In this document: positions 35,628 to 45,095 of the stretch, in pieces
Layout of the letters: the number at the start of each line of letters is the position of its first letter
How positions within the stretch are numbered: the first letter of the stretch is position 1
From: Haloarcula pelagica
Lineage (GTDB): Archaea; Halobacteriota; Halobacteria; Halobacteriales; Haloarculaceae
Direction of reading: 5' to 3'
DNA length: 64,000 bases
Assembly (NCBI RefSeq): GCF_030127105.1
Contig: NZ_CP126164.1
Location: forward strand, 62,001 to 126,000
Position numbers and translations under genes: made by a program
The notes under the pieces: model-generated
Seen by the model: only the letters and a program-made list of their open reading frames with translations
What the model was told of the DNA's origin: nothing
The model's database searches: none

Positions 35628-35969
35628 ATGCCGCGAAACATCGACTCGGCGTCACTCAACGTGATGTTCGACGCCCTACGGAACCCGTATCGCCGACGAA
35701 TCCTCGTCGCCATCTCCGACCACAATCCATGTGAGATAACCGAATTCGCCCGGAACCAGATCGCGTCCGTCTCTGAAGATGAAGCCGACCCCGAACGGCT
35801 GGAAGTGCAATTGCTCCATTCTCACCTGCCCAAATTGGCTGAGAAGGGGTATATCGACTGGAATCCCGAGGCGGAGACGATTCGGCGGGGACCGAACTTC
35901 CACGACATCGCACCGCTTCTCCAGTTGTTGGACGACCATGCCGAGAAGTTACCAGCCGACTGGCCGTAA
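35628..35969 (+). CDS. ArsR/DUF7344-like winged-helix regulator
   Basis: From the ATG at 35628 the product has 113 residues. It opens with a typical haloarchaeal HTH signature (LNVMFDALRNPYRRRILVAISDHN), has recognition-helix-like LLHSHLPKLAEKGYIDW, and ends with a short helix. The longer frame (from 35493) adds Cys/Arg-rich residues unlike the family; however, the best TATA box (TTTATATA, about 35442) is far upstream, so a leader or the longer start is possible. It is likely a small transcription factor. Confidence 0.72.
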   Translation: MPRNIDSASLNVMFDALRNPYRRRILVAISDHNPCEITEFARNQIASVSEDEADPERLEVQLLHSHLPKLAEKGYIDWNPEAETIRRGPNFHDIAPLLQLLDDHAEKLPADWP

Positions 35970-36101
35970 TTCACGCTCGTTCTTCGGGAGCGAACCACTA
36001 CATCCGCACACTCATTCTAACAGACGATTCAGAAGAACAGAGTGAGAAATAATCTGACGTGCAATATTCAATCTCCCAGTAACACTGTACAAATCGCCAT
36101 A

Positions 36102-37652
36102 TCAGTAATACCCGCGCGTGCCTTGTCCAGAGTCCTCGAAGTCTTCCGTATCAATATCCGTGGTGTCTGGCGTGCTAGTCCCACTCGCATCGTTTTCGTC
36201 AACACGGGGTAGCTCCTCGATGTCGTGGTTCATCGTCTCGGAGAGCTCCTCTAATTCGCCACTCGGTGGGAAGTCCTCTCGCTCAACAGACTCCGCATCA
36301 CGTTCAGCTGCATTTCTCCGCGCATCTTCGACGATGTCTTTCAATTCCGCTCCGGTGAGTCCCGCAGTGTGACTTGCGAGTTCGGCTAGGTCTTCACCGG
36401 AGAGTTCCGATGGGACAGCAGCGAGATGCACGTTCAGTATTGCATGACGTGCCTCTTCGTTGGGGAGGCCGACCTCAAAATGAGCCGACAGTCGACCCGG
36501 ACGGAGTATTGCTGAGTCGATATCAGCAGGACGGTTCGTGGCTGAGACAACGATAGCTTCGCGATTCTCTTTCGTGAGTTGGACGAGGAATTCCGAGGTC
36601 ACTTTGCGATCCTCTGCATGAATCGTCCCGTCACCGAGAGTACGTGCCCCGAAGAGATGCTCCGCTTCATCGATAAATATCACGCAGGGGCCTAGCGCTT
36701 GCGCTTCCTGAAACAGGACCTGAATCTGTGCAGTGCTGGCGTTGACCCATCTGCTGGTGACATCACCCGGCGACAGCTCAACAAATGGAATCCCGAGTTC
36801 GCCGGCTAGTGCCCGAGCGAACATCGTTTTCCCTGTTCCAGGCGGCCCGTAGAACATAATCCCTCGAGACGGCTGGATTCCGAACCGTTCGTATCGATCA
36901 TCGCCTTCGAGTGTGGTCCTCAGTGGTTTTAGAACACGCTGATTCAAAGCTTCCTTTACATCGTAGTACCCACCGATATCCGCAAATGTGGTCTGGGAGT
37001 ATCGCCAATCGTAGGATAGCTGTTCTAAATCCACGACTGCCGGTTTTTGTGAATGCTGTTGAGAGGCGTTCCCGATGTGCTTGCGTGACTTCGGAGATAT
37101 CTTGATTTCTGTTGAGTCGCCACTTGTACCGGAGCTTGGACTTACCGAGGACGCGGTTGTAGCTTTTTGATCTCGATTAGAGTTCAGCGTCTTCGTATTG
37201 TTCCTGTACCAAGCCCCAAGAGTTCCGATAATGAATACAGTTAGATAGACGATTGGGAGAACGAATTCACCAACGACCCCTTGATTGAGAGCTTGCTCCC
37301 CAACGAAATCTTCGACAAAAGTCAGCGCCAACCCCAGCAATAACAGCAGTGCGCTGCCCGTGCCTATAGGTCCGTGAACTCTCCCATCCCACAGAGACGC
37401 AGGGATGAACATTAGTCCATAGATGAGACCATACATCAGAACACCATTTAATGCAACACTTTCACCTACGATTTCCCATTCTTGACCGATTGGTAGCCCA
37501 AAATACAGCGCTATGAGCAACATAACGAGGGTGCTCAGAACAGCTTTGATTTTGACACGTGTATTGAATCTGGACAAATCCAATACAATTGTCGAAGAGA
37601 GGTCTACGACGAATAGAATGAGTGCTATTAGAAAGTACTGGAGGTACGACAT
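36102..37652 (-). CDS. Membrane-anchored AAA+ ATPase
   Basis: This 516-residue protein has four hydrophobic segments in residues 1-150, a Ser/Thr-rich linker (about 150-210), and an FtsH/Cdc48-type AAA module. Walker A is GPPGTGKT (about 270-277), Walker B is CVIFIDEAEHLFG (about 325-337), and the second region of homology is RPADIDSAILRPGRLSAHFEV. There is no HExxH zinc protease motif, so it is not FtsH itself. The acidic tail is rich in Asp, Thr and Ser. It follows the VirB6-like gene on the same strand after 124 bases. It might remodel or extract proteins of the conjugation apparatus at the membrane. Confidence 0.82.
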   Translation of the reverse strand: MSYLQYFLIALILFVVDLSSTIVLDLSRFNTRVKIKAVLSTLVMLLIALYFGLPIGQEWEIVGESVALNGVLMYGLIYGLMFIPASLWDGRVHGPIGTGSALLLLLGLALTFVEDFVGEQALNQGVVGEFVLPIVYLTVFIIGTLGAWYRNNTKTLNSNRDQKATTASSVSPSSGTSGDSTEIKISPKSRKHIGNASQQHSQKPAVVDLEQLSYDWRYSQTTFADIGGYYDVKEALNQRVLKPLRTTLEGDDRYERFGIQPSRGIMFYGPPGTGKTMFARALAGELGIPFVELSPGDVTSRWVNASTAQIQVLFQEAQALGPCVIFIDEAEHLFGARTLGDGTIHAEDRKVTSEFLVQLTKENREAIVVSATNRPADIDSAILRPGRLSAHFEVGLPNEEARHAILNVHLAAVPSELSGEDLAELASHTAGLTGAELKDIVEDARRNAAERDAESVEREDFPPSGELEELSETMNHDIEELPRVDENDASGTSTPDTTDIDTEDFEDSGQGTRGYY

Positions 37653-37776
37653 TTTATTTTAGTTTGGTTTGTTGTTGGGCAGTTTTTCGACAGAGGAGTG
37701 CATTGCCTTCTTTATCACTTCAATATTATTTGAATAGAACGGTAACACAACTTCAACACGAAGTTGGACTGCAGTC

Positions 37777-39645
37777 CTATTTGATGTCTCCAGAATCGGC
37801 AGCCTTTCCAGCGGCTGCCTTTCCAAATTTATCTAATGTCGTTTCCTCAGGCGGCCGTCCTATAGAGCTATCTGCATTGTTTGGTCCTATTATCATATTA
37901 GAGGAGGATCGCTTTGTTCCAGAATAGGCTAAATAAGGATTCCCTCCGGCTGCTCCAACGAGGGCTGAGGCACCTACCTTGGTAACATTTTTTGGAACTG
38001 TGAACCCCGCCATCTTAGCGCCTTTCGTCGTGTGGCCAGCCGCTGACGTTCCGTAGCCAGCAGCTTTACCGCCCCTGTGTTGCCAGTCTTTCCAGAACTG
38101 GCTATCCTCAGCGGTACTTTGCATCTGTTCTCCAGCGGCCTGCTGCTCTTCGGTAAGGTTCACTGTTTGTGTCCTACCACTGGAATCCTGGTAGGAGGCC
38201 ATCGTAGCACCTGAGTCACCATCCGTGTACACAGTTGCGTTAGCTCCTTCTGCTGGATTTTGGGAGAGAACTCCGAGCTCAGATGCTCTCTGGAGGTCAA
38301 GATCGCCGGAGGTAATTGCTTCAGAAACGAACTCACTGGTCTCTGAGGCGTGTTTAGCTGCGTCTTTTTTCTTGTCGACAAAGTTGTTGAATTGACTAAC
38401 CGGGTTGGCCTTATCGGCAACACCAGATGCAGTCTCGCTCACTTTGTTCACCCCGGAGCTGACGCTGTCGTCGACTTTCGATAGCGTCTGGCTCTGACCA
38501 GTCGCGAATTTTCTTCCTCGCTGCGCTACACTCCCCATACGACTGGCCAGTCCAGAACCCCCACTTCCTAAGCTAGAGGCACCTGTACTGGCAGCGCTGG
38601 CGCCTGAAGCACCAGCCCCGGACGCCCCAGCGGCACCTCCTGCACTACCAGCACCACCGGCACCAGCAGCGCCGGCGCCACCGGCTGCTGCACCACCACC
38701 CGCCACAACGCCACCGACACCAGCCGTGGCGACGGTCCCGACTGCTGCAGCGGCGGCCAAGGTTGCAGTGGTCGCTGCTTCCCCGACGCCGAGTGGTTTG
38801 CCCGCCCAAGATATCTGCTTCCAAACGACCACGACCAGGATTATCGGGAAGATCATAATCAGGGCTATCTCCGCAGCCAGGGATGCTGCCGTTCCAGCAA
38901 TTCCGTCGGCACCCTCGACGAACCCACCGTTTTCGATGAGTGCCATCGTGAGGATGACCAGCGAGATAATCGGACCCGAAAGTAGCGCGTAGACGCCCAT
39001 CTTGAGATAGGTCGCTCCGACGTTACCGACGGCTTCCAGCGGCCCTCGTCCAACGAACCAGAGAGCCACGAAGAACGGGGTTCCGATGAACACCAGGTAT
39101 ACGATGAACCACCGGAGCAGCAGGAAGAATATCGTGAATATCACAGCAAGCATCGTCAGGAACGCCGTGAACAGAGAGATGACCATACTCAGCGTGGATG
39201 CCAAATCGCCAGCTGACTCGTAGGAACCGAAGGCCCCACCCACAGTCGGGTCGTAGTCCAGCATCCCGATCGTCACGGCGTTGGTTACATCGATAGCGAA
39301 CCCCCACGCAGGCTGGGAAATCCCGATGAAGAAAATCGCCATCACCAGCCGGATTATCATCTCGACGATGCTGAATTCTCGATTCTCCCCGAACGGCCAC
39401 GCAACGAGTGCTACAGCGAAGAAGATCGGTAGCAGTATCAGCGAGATATCGAATACACCGTTGAACACGTTGCCAGCAGTGGCTGATTCATACGGATTTG
39501 GAACTACGATCAGCTGTCGAATCATCCGCTCAGTAATCGCGGATGAAAACTCGGTGGCGGCATCCTCGAATATCACCTCGACCTCATCGAAGAAGAATTC
39601 GACAATGCCGGTCATGACGTTCCTAAGGTCCTCTCGAATGCCCAT
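37777..39645 (-). CDS. VirB6/TrbL-like polytopic membrane protein
   Basis: This 622-residue protein has a short amphipathic N-terminus, then about six to seven membrane helices in residues 60-300 (for example IFTIFFLLLRWFIVYLVFIG). An extreme Ala/Gly/Ser-rich linker (about 300-370) and a long hydrophilic C-terminal tail with helical segments follow. The layout and the position two bases after the VirB4 gene fit the VirB6/TrbL inner-membrane channel of type IV secretion. The Ala/Gly tract is encoded by GC-rich repeats near 38580-38770, which may be prone to slippage. Family identity is by architecture and context, not by a signature motif. Confidence 0.75.
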   Translation of the reverse strand: MGIREDLRNVMTGIVEFFFDEVEVIFEDAATEFSSAITERMIRQLIVVPNPYESATAGNVFNGVFDISLILLPIFFAVALVAWPFGENREFSIVEMIIRLVMAIFFIGISQPAWGFAIDVTNAVTIGMLDYDPTVGGAFGSYESAGDLASTLSMVISLFTAFLTMLAVIFTIFFLLLRWFIVYLVFIGTPFFVALWFVGRGPLEAVGNVGATYLKMGVYALLSGPIISLVILTMALIENGGFVEGADGIAGTAASLAAEIALIMIFPIILVVVVWKQISWAGKPLGVGEAATTATLAAAAAVGTVATAGVGGVVAGGGAAAGGAGAAGAGGAGSAGGAAGASGAGASGASAASTGASSLGSGGSGLASRMGSVAQRGRKFATGQSQTLSKVDDSVSSGVNKVSETASGVADKANPVSQFNNFVDKKKDAAKHASETSEFVSEAITSGDLDLQRASELGVLSQNPAEGANATVYTDGDSGATMASYQDSSGRTQTVNLTEEQQAAGEQMQSTAEDSQFWKDWQHRGGKAAGYGTSAAGHTTKGAKMAGFTVPKNVTKVGASALVGAAGGNPYLAYSGTKRSSSNMIIGPNNADSSIGRPPEETTLDKFGKAAAGKAADSGDIK

Positions 39646-39647
39646 GA

Positions 39648-41933
39648 TTACTGGTCTCCCACGGTCGATGTCTTCTGACTGGGCTGATTGAACGCCGCAG
39701 ATGCGTCCAATGTGTCATCAATGCTCGGCACATCTTCTTGGACTGGCTGAGACGGAGCGATGTTCTCGCCTTCTCCAGCACCGACCGCTGGCTCGCTAGG
39801 TGCTACGCCACCCTCTTGCTGGGCGATGTACGCCCATGGATCGAGGTCGTTATCGAGGACGTGATGTTCGAATTCCCCCGTGTGAACCTCGATACGGCGA
39901 CGGCCGTGTTCCGTGGAAGAGAGAAGACAGCCAGAAAACCCCGAGGCCTGCCCTCGAGGCGCATCTGACTGTAGGTAGTTCACCTCTTCCGGAGAGAGGT
40001 CGAAGTACTCTCGCGTCTCTTCGGCCACTGACTGCGTGTAGAACAGCATCTTGATGTCACAGTTATCGTAGACCTCGTGGGCCTCTGGTGTCCGGAGGAA
40101 CTCGTGAGCCGTCTGGCTCATGAGCGTCAGACCGGCGTCATAGTGCCGGGCGTGTCTGATGAAGAGGTTGATGAGATCACGCGTCGACTCCCGGCCCAGC
40201 AGATAGTGGGCTTCGTCGAACGTGACGTCGAACCGGCTGGGTGAGCGTTTGGCCTCGAGATACGCCCAATTCAACATCGCGTGAAGAATGAGCGGCATCT
40301 CCCCGGTGTCAGCGAAGGAGCTCATATCCATCACGACGAGGCGTGAGTTGAGATCCAGGTTCGTCTGCCCGTTCAAATTCTGGTTGATGCCTCCAGGCTT
40401 GAACGACTCAAATTTCGGCTCCAGTGCCTCGGCAAAGCTACGGTGTGCTTCCGATGGCTCAAATATCGCGTCAGGAACAGCGAATGGCGGTGTCTCTGCC
40501 AGCTGTCCATCGGAATCTAGGATATTGAGTTCCTGTAACTGGAGGAGGTCCTCCATTGGGACAATCTCTTGCTCGAACGCTTTCGCGAAGCCGCCCACAG
40601 CGATGGTTTTCACTCCACGGATGAGATCACCGATAGTCGGTGACTCATTCTCATAGGTGTCGTACTGTCCCATTACGATCCCTTTCGAGAGGTACGCGTA
40701 GTGCGCTGCTTGGGTCAGCATCCCTTCTTCGGCCGGTGGGAGTCCCCCACTGGCTTCGAAGAGGGTGTGTAGCATCTCGACGATGGCTCGGACGGTAAGC
40801 GCATAGGTATCTTCAGTCTCACCAATGTCTCTGTTCGGTGGTTCAAGATCCATCGGGTTGACTTTCTGATTCCCACCGAAGCGAATCACCTCTCCACCGA
40901 GCTTTTCGGCGAAATACGGGTAATCGTCACCAGCTGGGTCGAAGAGGACGAACTGAACATCTGGTTCACGGAGCATCCGGCGATACACCTCGCTCTTTCT
41001 GCAGTAGGACTTCCCCGACCCCGTTTTCCCGGTGATTGCCGCTGCAAAGCCGGAATGAGCATAGCGGTCGATAACGACCGGACGGGATGTGTCGTCGAAT
41101 CCCAGTAGTATCCCATCTTCGTCGTAAATCGGCGGTTCAACGAGATTGAATAACGTCCCGAGTGCTTCCAGCTGGACCGTGTGGGTGTTGTCGATAGTAT
41201 CGGTAGCAAAGGGGGCGACAGAGCCGTTGGCTTCGAACTGCTGTCGGCGCAGGACGACCGTTTCGACATCTTGTTCGGCGAGAATGGTCTCGACCTGTGA
41301 GCGCGTCTCCGCCAGCTCCTCTTGGGACTCCCCGAGCAGCTCGATGTAGACCGCAATCTGGAACATCTTCGTCTTCCCGCGAACGACGTCCTGGAGGATG
41401 CGAAGCAGGTCGTCCCGTTCGGCTTCGTCTTCCTGCAAATCCGTACGGCCCTTCTTCGCCTTCCGCATCAACGATGTCTGCGTATGGGTATATCGAGCCT
41501 GAAGCTTGTTGCGAGCCTTCTTTTGGTCCGTTGGCTCGATATGTAGCGATAGTCTGAGGTTGGCGTCAGCCACCGTGAGGGGCACGAGCCAGCCGAGACC
41601 GACTTTCGAGGGGAATGCTGTGACGGTCAACGTCGTCGAGATGGTGCCGTTTCGAACCTGATATTCCGGCGTTCGCTCCATCGTTTTGGGCGCGATCAGC
41701 TTCTTATCCAAATTTTCGCGCTCCGCGAGCGATTCAACGGGAGAGACGAGCGGGACTTCATCAGTTTGGAGTTGATAGGCCGCCCACTCGATGTTCTCGC
41801 GGTTTGGCTCCCGGTTTATCAGTTGTAGATACTCTATCGCGCCTTCGGTCTCGTTCCCGGTCAGATCGTCGATAGGGATGCGTTCTTCGTCGTCGTCGGA
41901 TTCCTTTCCGAATAGGACATGTAATGGGTTCAT
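39648..41933 (-). CDS. virB4: VirB4-type conjugation ATPase
   Basis: This 761-residue protein has a VirB4/TrbE N-terminal domain (about 90-260) followed by a RecA-like motor. Walker A is GKTGSGKS (302-309), VLFDPAGDDYPYF follows at about 330, and Walker B is DVTFDEAHYLLG (about 585-596), then MSQTAHEFL near 625. VirB4 is the most conserved energy component of type IV secretion systems, powering assembly and substrate transfer. It overlaps the upstream gene by four bases (ATGA at 41930) and is two bases from the VirB6-like gene, so all are one transcript. This gene best identifies the region as conjugative. Confidence 0.9.
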   Translation of the reverse strand: MNPLHVLFGKESDDDEERIPIDDLTGNETEGAIEYLQLINREPNRENIEWAAYQLQTDEVPLVSPVESLAERENLDKKLIAPKTMERTPEYQVRNGTISTTLTVTAFPSKVGLGWLVPLTVADANLRLSLHIEPTDQKKARNKLQARYTHTQTSLMRKAKKGRTDLQEDEAERDDLLRILQDVVRGKTKMFQIAVYIELLGESQEELAETRSQVETILAEQDVETVVLRRQQFEANGSVAPFATDTIDNTHTVQLEALGTLFNLVEPPIYDEDGILLGFDDTSRPVVIDRYAHSGFAAAITGKTGSGKSYCRKSEVYRRMLREPDVQFVLFDPAGDDYPYFAEKLGGEVIRFGGNQKVNPMDLEPPNRDIGETEDTYALTVRAIVEMLHTLFEASGGLPPAEEGMLTQAAHYAYLSKGIVMGQYDTYENESPTIGDLIRGVKTIAVGGFAKAFEQEIVPMEDLLQLQELNILDSDGQLAETPPFAVPDAIFEPSEAHRSFAEALEPKFESFKPGGINQNLNGQTNLDLNSRLVVMDMSSFADTGEMPLILHAMLNWAYLEAKRSPSRFDVTFDEAHYLLGRESTRDLINLFIRHARHYDAGLTLMSQTAHEFLRTPEAHEVYDNCDIKMLFYTQSVAEETREYFDLSPEEVNYLQSDAPRGQASGFSGCLLSSTEHGRRRIEVHTGEFEHHVLDNDLDPWAYIAQQEGGVAPSEPAVGAGEGENIAPSQPVQEDVPSIDDTLDASAAFNQPSQKTSTVGDQ

Positions 41934-43600
41934 TCATCCTCTCCTGCTTGCTTTTCACCTGGCTGTTCTGCTGGCGACACCTCTTCGCTAGAATCTCTCA
42001 GAGTCTTCTCAGACGCTTCTTCACTGCCGGCTGTTCGTGACTCCATTTCAGTACGCTGCTCCTCGCTGTCCTGGTCTGTGGTGTCTGGCACCGCTGCTGA
42101 AATGCCAGCAGTGGTAAGCTGGCCGCCATCAGCTGCAACATCAGACACGACTGGACCGTCGTCATCGGCGTCGGATTCTACATCGATGCCTCCGTCTCGA
42201 CCATCGTCACCATCAGTATGAATCGGCAGATTGAGTCGACGCTGCGAACGAATCGCTACGGCCACAGCGAAGACCAGTGCAAAGACACCAGCTGCATACA
42301 CCTGAATCGTGAACGTAGTCTGTGCCGGTGCGGACAGGTCCCACTCGAAGGGATACGCCCTGACGAACAACACCGTAGCGTAGGCTGTGACAGAGAGGCC
42401 TGCTGTTCCAACCAGCTTGGCTCTCCTCCCGGTCGGTAGCAGTATGACGAGACTCAGGAGGAAGGCCGGCAGACTCACCGCTAGTCCAGCGAAGGATGCT
42501 GTTCGTGCGGCCCAGTAGATATCAGTACCTCGCGGTGCCGCTTCCAGACTCCAGACGAACCCGGTGAGACCACCGAGCGCTAACCCCACGCTCAGGATGG
42601 CCAGAGAGAGCCCAGCGTACACTGAGGCGGGAATAATCGGCCGCTCACCGTGACCGATGGGTCCTATGTTTCTGGCATACCAGCGCAGTATGCGGTCTTT
42701 CGAGACCCGGTCAGCCAAATCTGGGTGGGCAAAGCCTCCGTCAGGAATAGGAGCTAAATGAGTCGAATCGGATTCTGGTTCAGGTTCTGGGTCTGTATCA
42801 GAAACCCGGCTGTACTCAGACTCATTCTTGCTGCTTTGCTCAGGAGCCGGTGTGTCACCAACGGTGTCCGCGGAGCTCAATGCGGCGGCTTCGGCCACTC
42901 CCGAGGGTCGGGTGAAATTGCTCTGTGTGAACCCAAACGCTGGCTTCTCGTTGTTGTAGACCTCGTAGAGTATCTCCAGCACAGCGGGCCGGGTATCGAT
43001 GAGAGTTGTTTCGACCTGTACCTGGGGCAGTTTCGAGGCCACGTGTGAGGCGCGTGCTTTCACTTCCTCGATGTACGCGTCCTCATCTCTCTCTTCAGGT
43101 TCGCTCTCGCCCTGTACTTTAGACAGAAGCGAGTTTAGGGGACTCTCTTCGGATCGATCTTCGCCCTTGGGGACAGCCACTGCGACAAAGAACTCTCTAT
43201 CTCGAATATCTGCGACGTCGATGACTTCTCTGATCCACTCTGCGTGATACTTCCGACCATAATCTAACAGCGGGGACTCATCAGGAACGACATCTGAATC
43301 ATCTTCGTTGTTCGATCCGATGACTAATTCGTTCTCGACAGCAACTCCTTCGAGATATGGCTCAGGGTTGTATGCCGTAGACATCGTCAGGATTTGTGTC
43401 GGAAACGACAAGCTCCGGAGATAGCTGAGGAACGAGCGGTAGATACTCTCTCGACGGTCGGCCGAAAGGACCAACCAGTCGGTTGGCTCGACCCGTACTA
43501 TCATCGCATAGCTCGTTGGCGTCTCGATGATGCCACCATCTCGAATCGTGGTGAAGTCCATCAAATCGAGTGTCGACCCCGATCCGTCGACGGAGCTCAT
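41930..43600 (-). CDS. Membrane protein of T4SS operon (DUF7139-like)
   Basis: This 556-residue protein has a soluble N-terminal part (1-210) that resembles the N-terminal domain of VirB4/TraC proteins (SIYRSFLSYLRSLSFPTQIL). An acidic linker, four or five membrane helices at about 335-475 (preceded by NIGPIGHGERPIIPASVYAG), and a disordered Asp/Glu/Ser tail follow. The membrane part matches the haloarchaeal DUF7139-type module usually next to VirB4. Starts and stops overlap by four bases on both sides. It may anchor VirB4 at the membrane. Confidence 0.72.
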   Translation of the reverse strand: MSSVDGSGSTLDLMDFTTIRDGGIIETPTSYAMIVRVEPTDWLVLSADRRESIYRSFLSYLRSLSFPTQILTMSTAYNPEPYLEGVAVENELVIGSNNEDDSDVVPDESPLLDYGRKYHAEWIREVIDVADIRDREFFVAVAVPKGEDRSEESPLNSLLSKVQGESEPEERDEDAYIEEVKARASHVASKLPQVQVETTLIDTRPAVLEILYEVYNNEKPAFGFTQSNFTRPSGVAEAAALSSADTVGDTPAPEQSSKNESEYSRVSDTDPEPEPESDSTHLAPIPDGGFAHPDLADRVSKDRILRWYARNIGPIGHGERPIIPASVYAGLSLAILSVGLALGGLTGFVWSLEAAPRGTDIYWAARTASFAGLAVSLPAFLLSLVILLPTGRRAKLVGTAGLSVTAYATVLFVRAYPFEWDLSAPAQTTFTIQVYAAGVFALVFAVAVAIRSQRRLNLPIHTDGDDGRDGGIDVESDADDDGPVVSDVAADGGQLTTAGISAAVPDTTDQDSEEQRTEMESRTAGSEEASEKTLRDSSEEVSPAEQPGEKQAGEDE

Positions 43601-44055
43601 CGAGTCTCCTTTGCTTCAACAGTTGACGGACTGTCGAAGTCCTTGACACTACTTTCCTCGTGGAACGCCCGTCTGGCTTCTTCGGCGGGGTATGCGTCGT
43701 GGGTGAGCCATTGGTTTGAGGTGTCACCATGGCCGAGGCTCCCCTGCTCGGGGGTCGGCGCTTGCCAAATGAACTCTTCAGGGTCCCGAAAGTCATGGAG
43801 AATTGCCTTCATGAAATTCAATGGGCGTTGCCCTGCTGGCGTCCGCCTGTAGACAAAGACACCAGTACAGACTCCGACCAAGAGGAAGGGGAGGGTGACC
43901 TGTAGCGGTAACCCGAGTGTGTAAAGTATCACACACGGCAGCATCGGTGGGCCGACTGATTCCGCCAACTTTCGGACTTCGTAGCCACCTATCTTTGATT
44001 TCAGCAGATTCGAGGCCATCGGGATATCCTGGCTCACGCCGAATCCTCCGTACAA
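43597..44055 (-). CDS. PrgI/VirB3-like small membrane protein
   Basis: The product has 152 residues, or 140 if the ATG at 44019 is used; the longer start overlaps the previous gene by 22 bases, so the shorter one may be real. Two adjacent hydrophobic helices (about 37-70) follow a basic N-terminal segment (LKSKIGGYEVRKLAESVG). The tail is soluble. A two-helix protein just before VirB4-like genes is the usual position and form of VirB3/PrgI. It probably forms part of the inner-membrane complex. Confidence 0.7.
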   Translation of the reverse strand: MYGGFGVSQDIPMASNLLKSKIGGYEVRKLAESVGPPMLPCVILYTLGLPLQVTLPFLLVGVCTGVFVYRRTPAGQRPLNFMKAILHDFRDPEEFIWQAPTPEQGSLGHGDTSNQWLTHDAYPAEEARRAFHEESSVKDFDSPSTVEAKETR

Positions 44056-44243
44056 TCCGTGTCGTCTCTACCAGACGGGAGACCGAGCTGTTGCTCGGTC
44101 GCGACGAGCTGCTGTTCGGCTTTTAACATTAGGCCACGCCATGTCAGGCCCAGGTCTTCTCGAACGGTGACGAGCCACTCATACTCGTCTGCATCGGAAA
44201 TCTCGATTCGGGTCCTGTGGCTGGTAGGTGTCTCGGATGGCAT
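44034..44243 (-). CDS. Small paralogue in T4SS operon
   Basis: The product has 69 residues: RIEISDADEYEWLVTVREDLGLTWRGLMLKAEQQL followed by an acidic tail. The same DxxEYExxxxxRExxGLxWRGxxL pattern occurs at the start of the neighbouring 192-residue protein (44243-44821), so the two are paralogues. It overlaps both neighbours by a few bases and is therefore in the operon. The function is unknown; it may be a DNA-binding or regulatory module. Confidence 0.65.
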   Translation of the reverse strand: MPSETPTSHRTRIEISDADEYEWLVTVREDLGLTWRGLMLKAEQQLVATEQQLGLPSGRDDTDCTEDSA

Positions 44244-44821
44244 CAGAACTGCCCCTCATCGAACTCGAGAGGATACTCGTCATATCCGTAGTACGGGTCG
44301 ACTGAGTCGAACTGACCGTCGTGAGTTTCCTCACCCTCGTCCCATGGATCGGAAATTGGTTCGTCCTCAAACGCCTGGCTGTGGGTCTCTAAAGACTCGA
44401 ACGTTTCATGTTCGCCATCCCTGGATTCATTGCTTGGTTCCTCACCACTGTTGCTTAGGGATTCGTGTGACTGGAAGGACCTTGGACCAGCATCGCGATC
44501 TTCGTCGACCGATGAAACATCACTGGACGACCTGGTTGTATCGTGTGGACCGCCTTCCTTGTCGACATCTGCTTCATCATTAGCAGAGAATCCCTGATCA
44601 CTACTGGAGCATTCTGCTGTCCCGTCGAGGGTACTCACCGGGCTGGCGGAGGACGATGGGTTGGTATGGGCTCGTAGAATCGCTTGGACAAGGTCGGTGC
44701 TTGCTGCATCTTTCGCACCTGTGAGGAGTACGCCGCGCCACAACAGACCGTGGCGTTCACGGAGGTCACGGATTCGTTCGTATTCTTCTGCAGAGTGCCA
44801 GTCAATTTGTACTTCGGGCAT
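44243..44821 (-). CDS. First gene of T4SS minus operon, small domain plus acidic tail
   Basis: The product has 192 residues. Residues 1-40 (IDWHSAEEYERIRDLRERHGLLWRGVLL) form the domain shared with the 69-residue neighbour. The remaining 150 residues are disordered, Ser/Asp/Glu-rich and probably flexible. It leads the minus-strand conjugation operon and starts 164 bases from the operator-like site at 44985. The helical start could bind DNA or a partner protein, the tail acting as a spacer. No family name is known to me. Confidence 0.65.
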   Translation of the reverse strand: MPEVQIDWHSAEEYERIRDLRERHGLLWRGVLLTGAKDAASTDLVQAILRAHTNPSSSASPVSTLDGTAECSSSDQGFSANDEADVDKEGGPHDTTRSSSDVSSVDEDRDAGPRSFQSHESLSNSGEEPSNESRDGEHETFESLETHSQAFEDEPISDPWDEGEETHDGQFDSVDPYYGYDEYPLEFDEGQF

Positions 44822-44984
44822 TGGCGGGTTTCCTTACTATTGAGCGGACTAGCCCCGCTTACACGCTCACGAACCGCCTGGAGAGCGGGCATCGCATTGT
44901 CGTGTAATTAGGTGGATTTTAGCGGGCTTTTCCGTTGCATGGTCTCCGCTGGTAAATGATATAGTGATAACAGGATTGCAAGGA

Positions 44985-45007
44985 TTGTAACATTACAACC
45001 GTTGGAA
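44985..45007. promoter_or_regulatory. Operator-like palindrome between conjugation operons, copy 1
   Basis: TTGTAACATTACAA (near-perfect 14-base palindrome) followed by CCGTTGGAA. The site at 51359-51381 is the same at 20 of 23 positions. It lies between the divergent T4SS operons (minus start 44821, plus start 45096), a natural position for a shared regulator site. The remainder of the gap (44822-45095) has no gene. Confidence 0.65.
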
Positions 45008-45095
45008 TCTGTGAGTCTACTTGCTGTAGGTCGCCCTCTCTGCGCGTACTCAGCTGACAGCGGGATCCGCCGCTGGCAGCTCCTCCATCCCTCCA

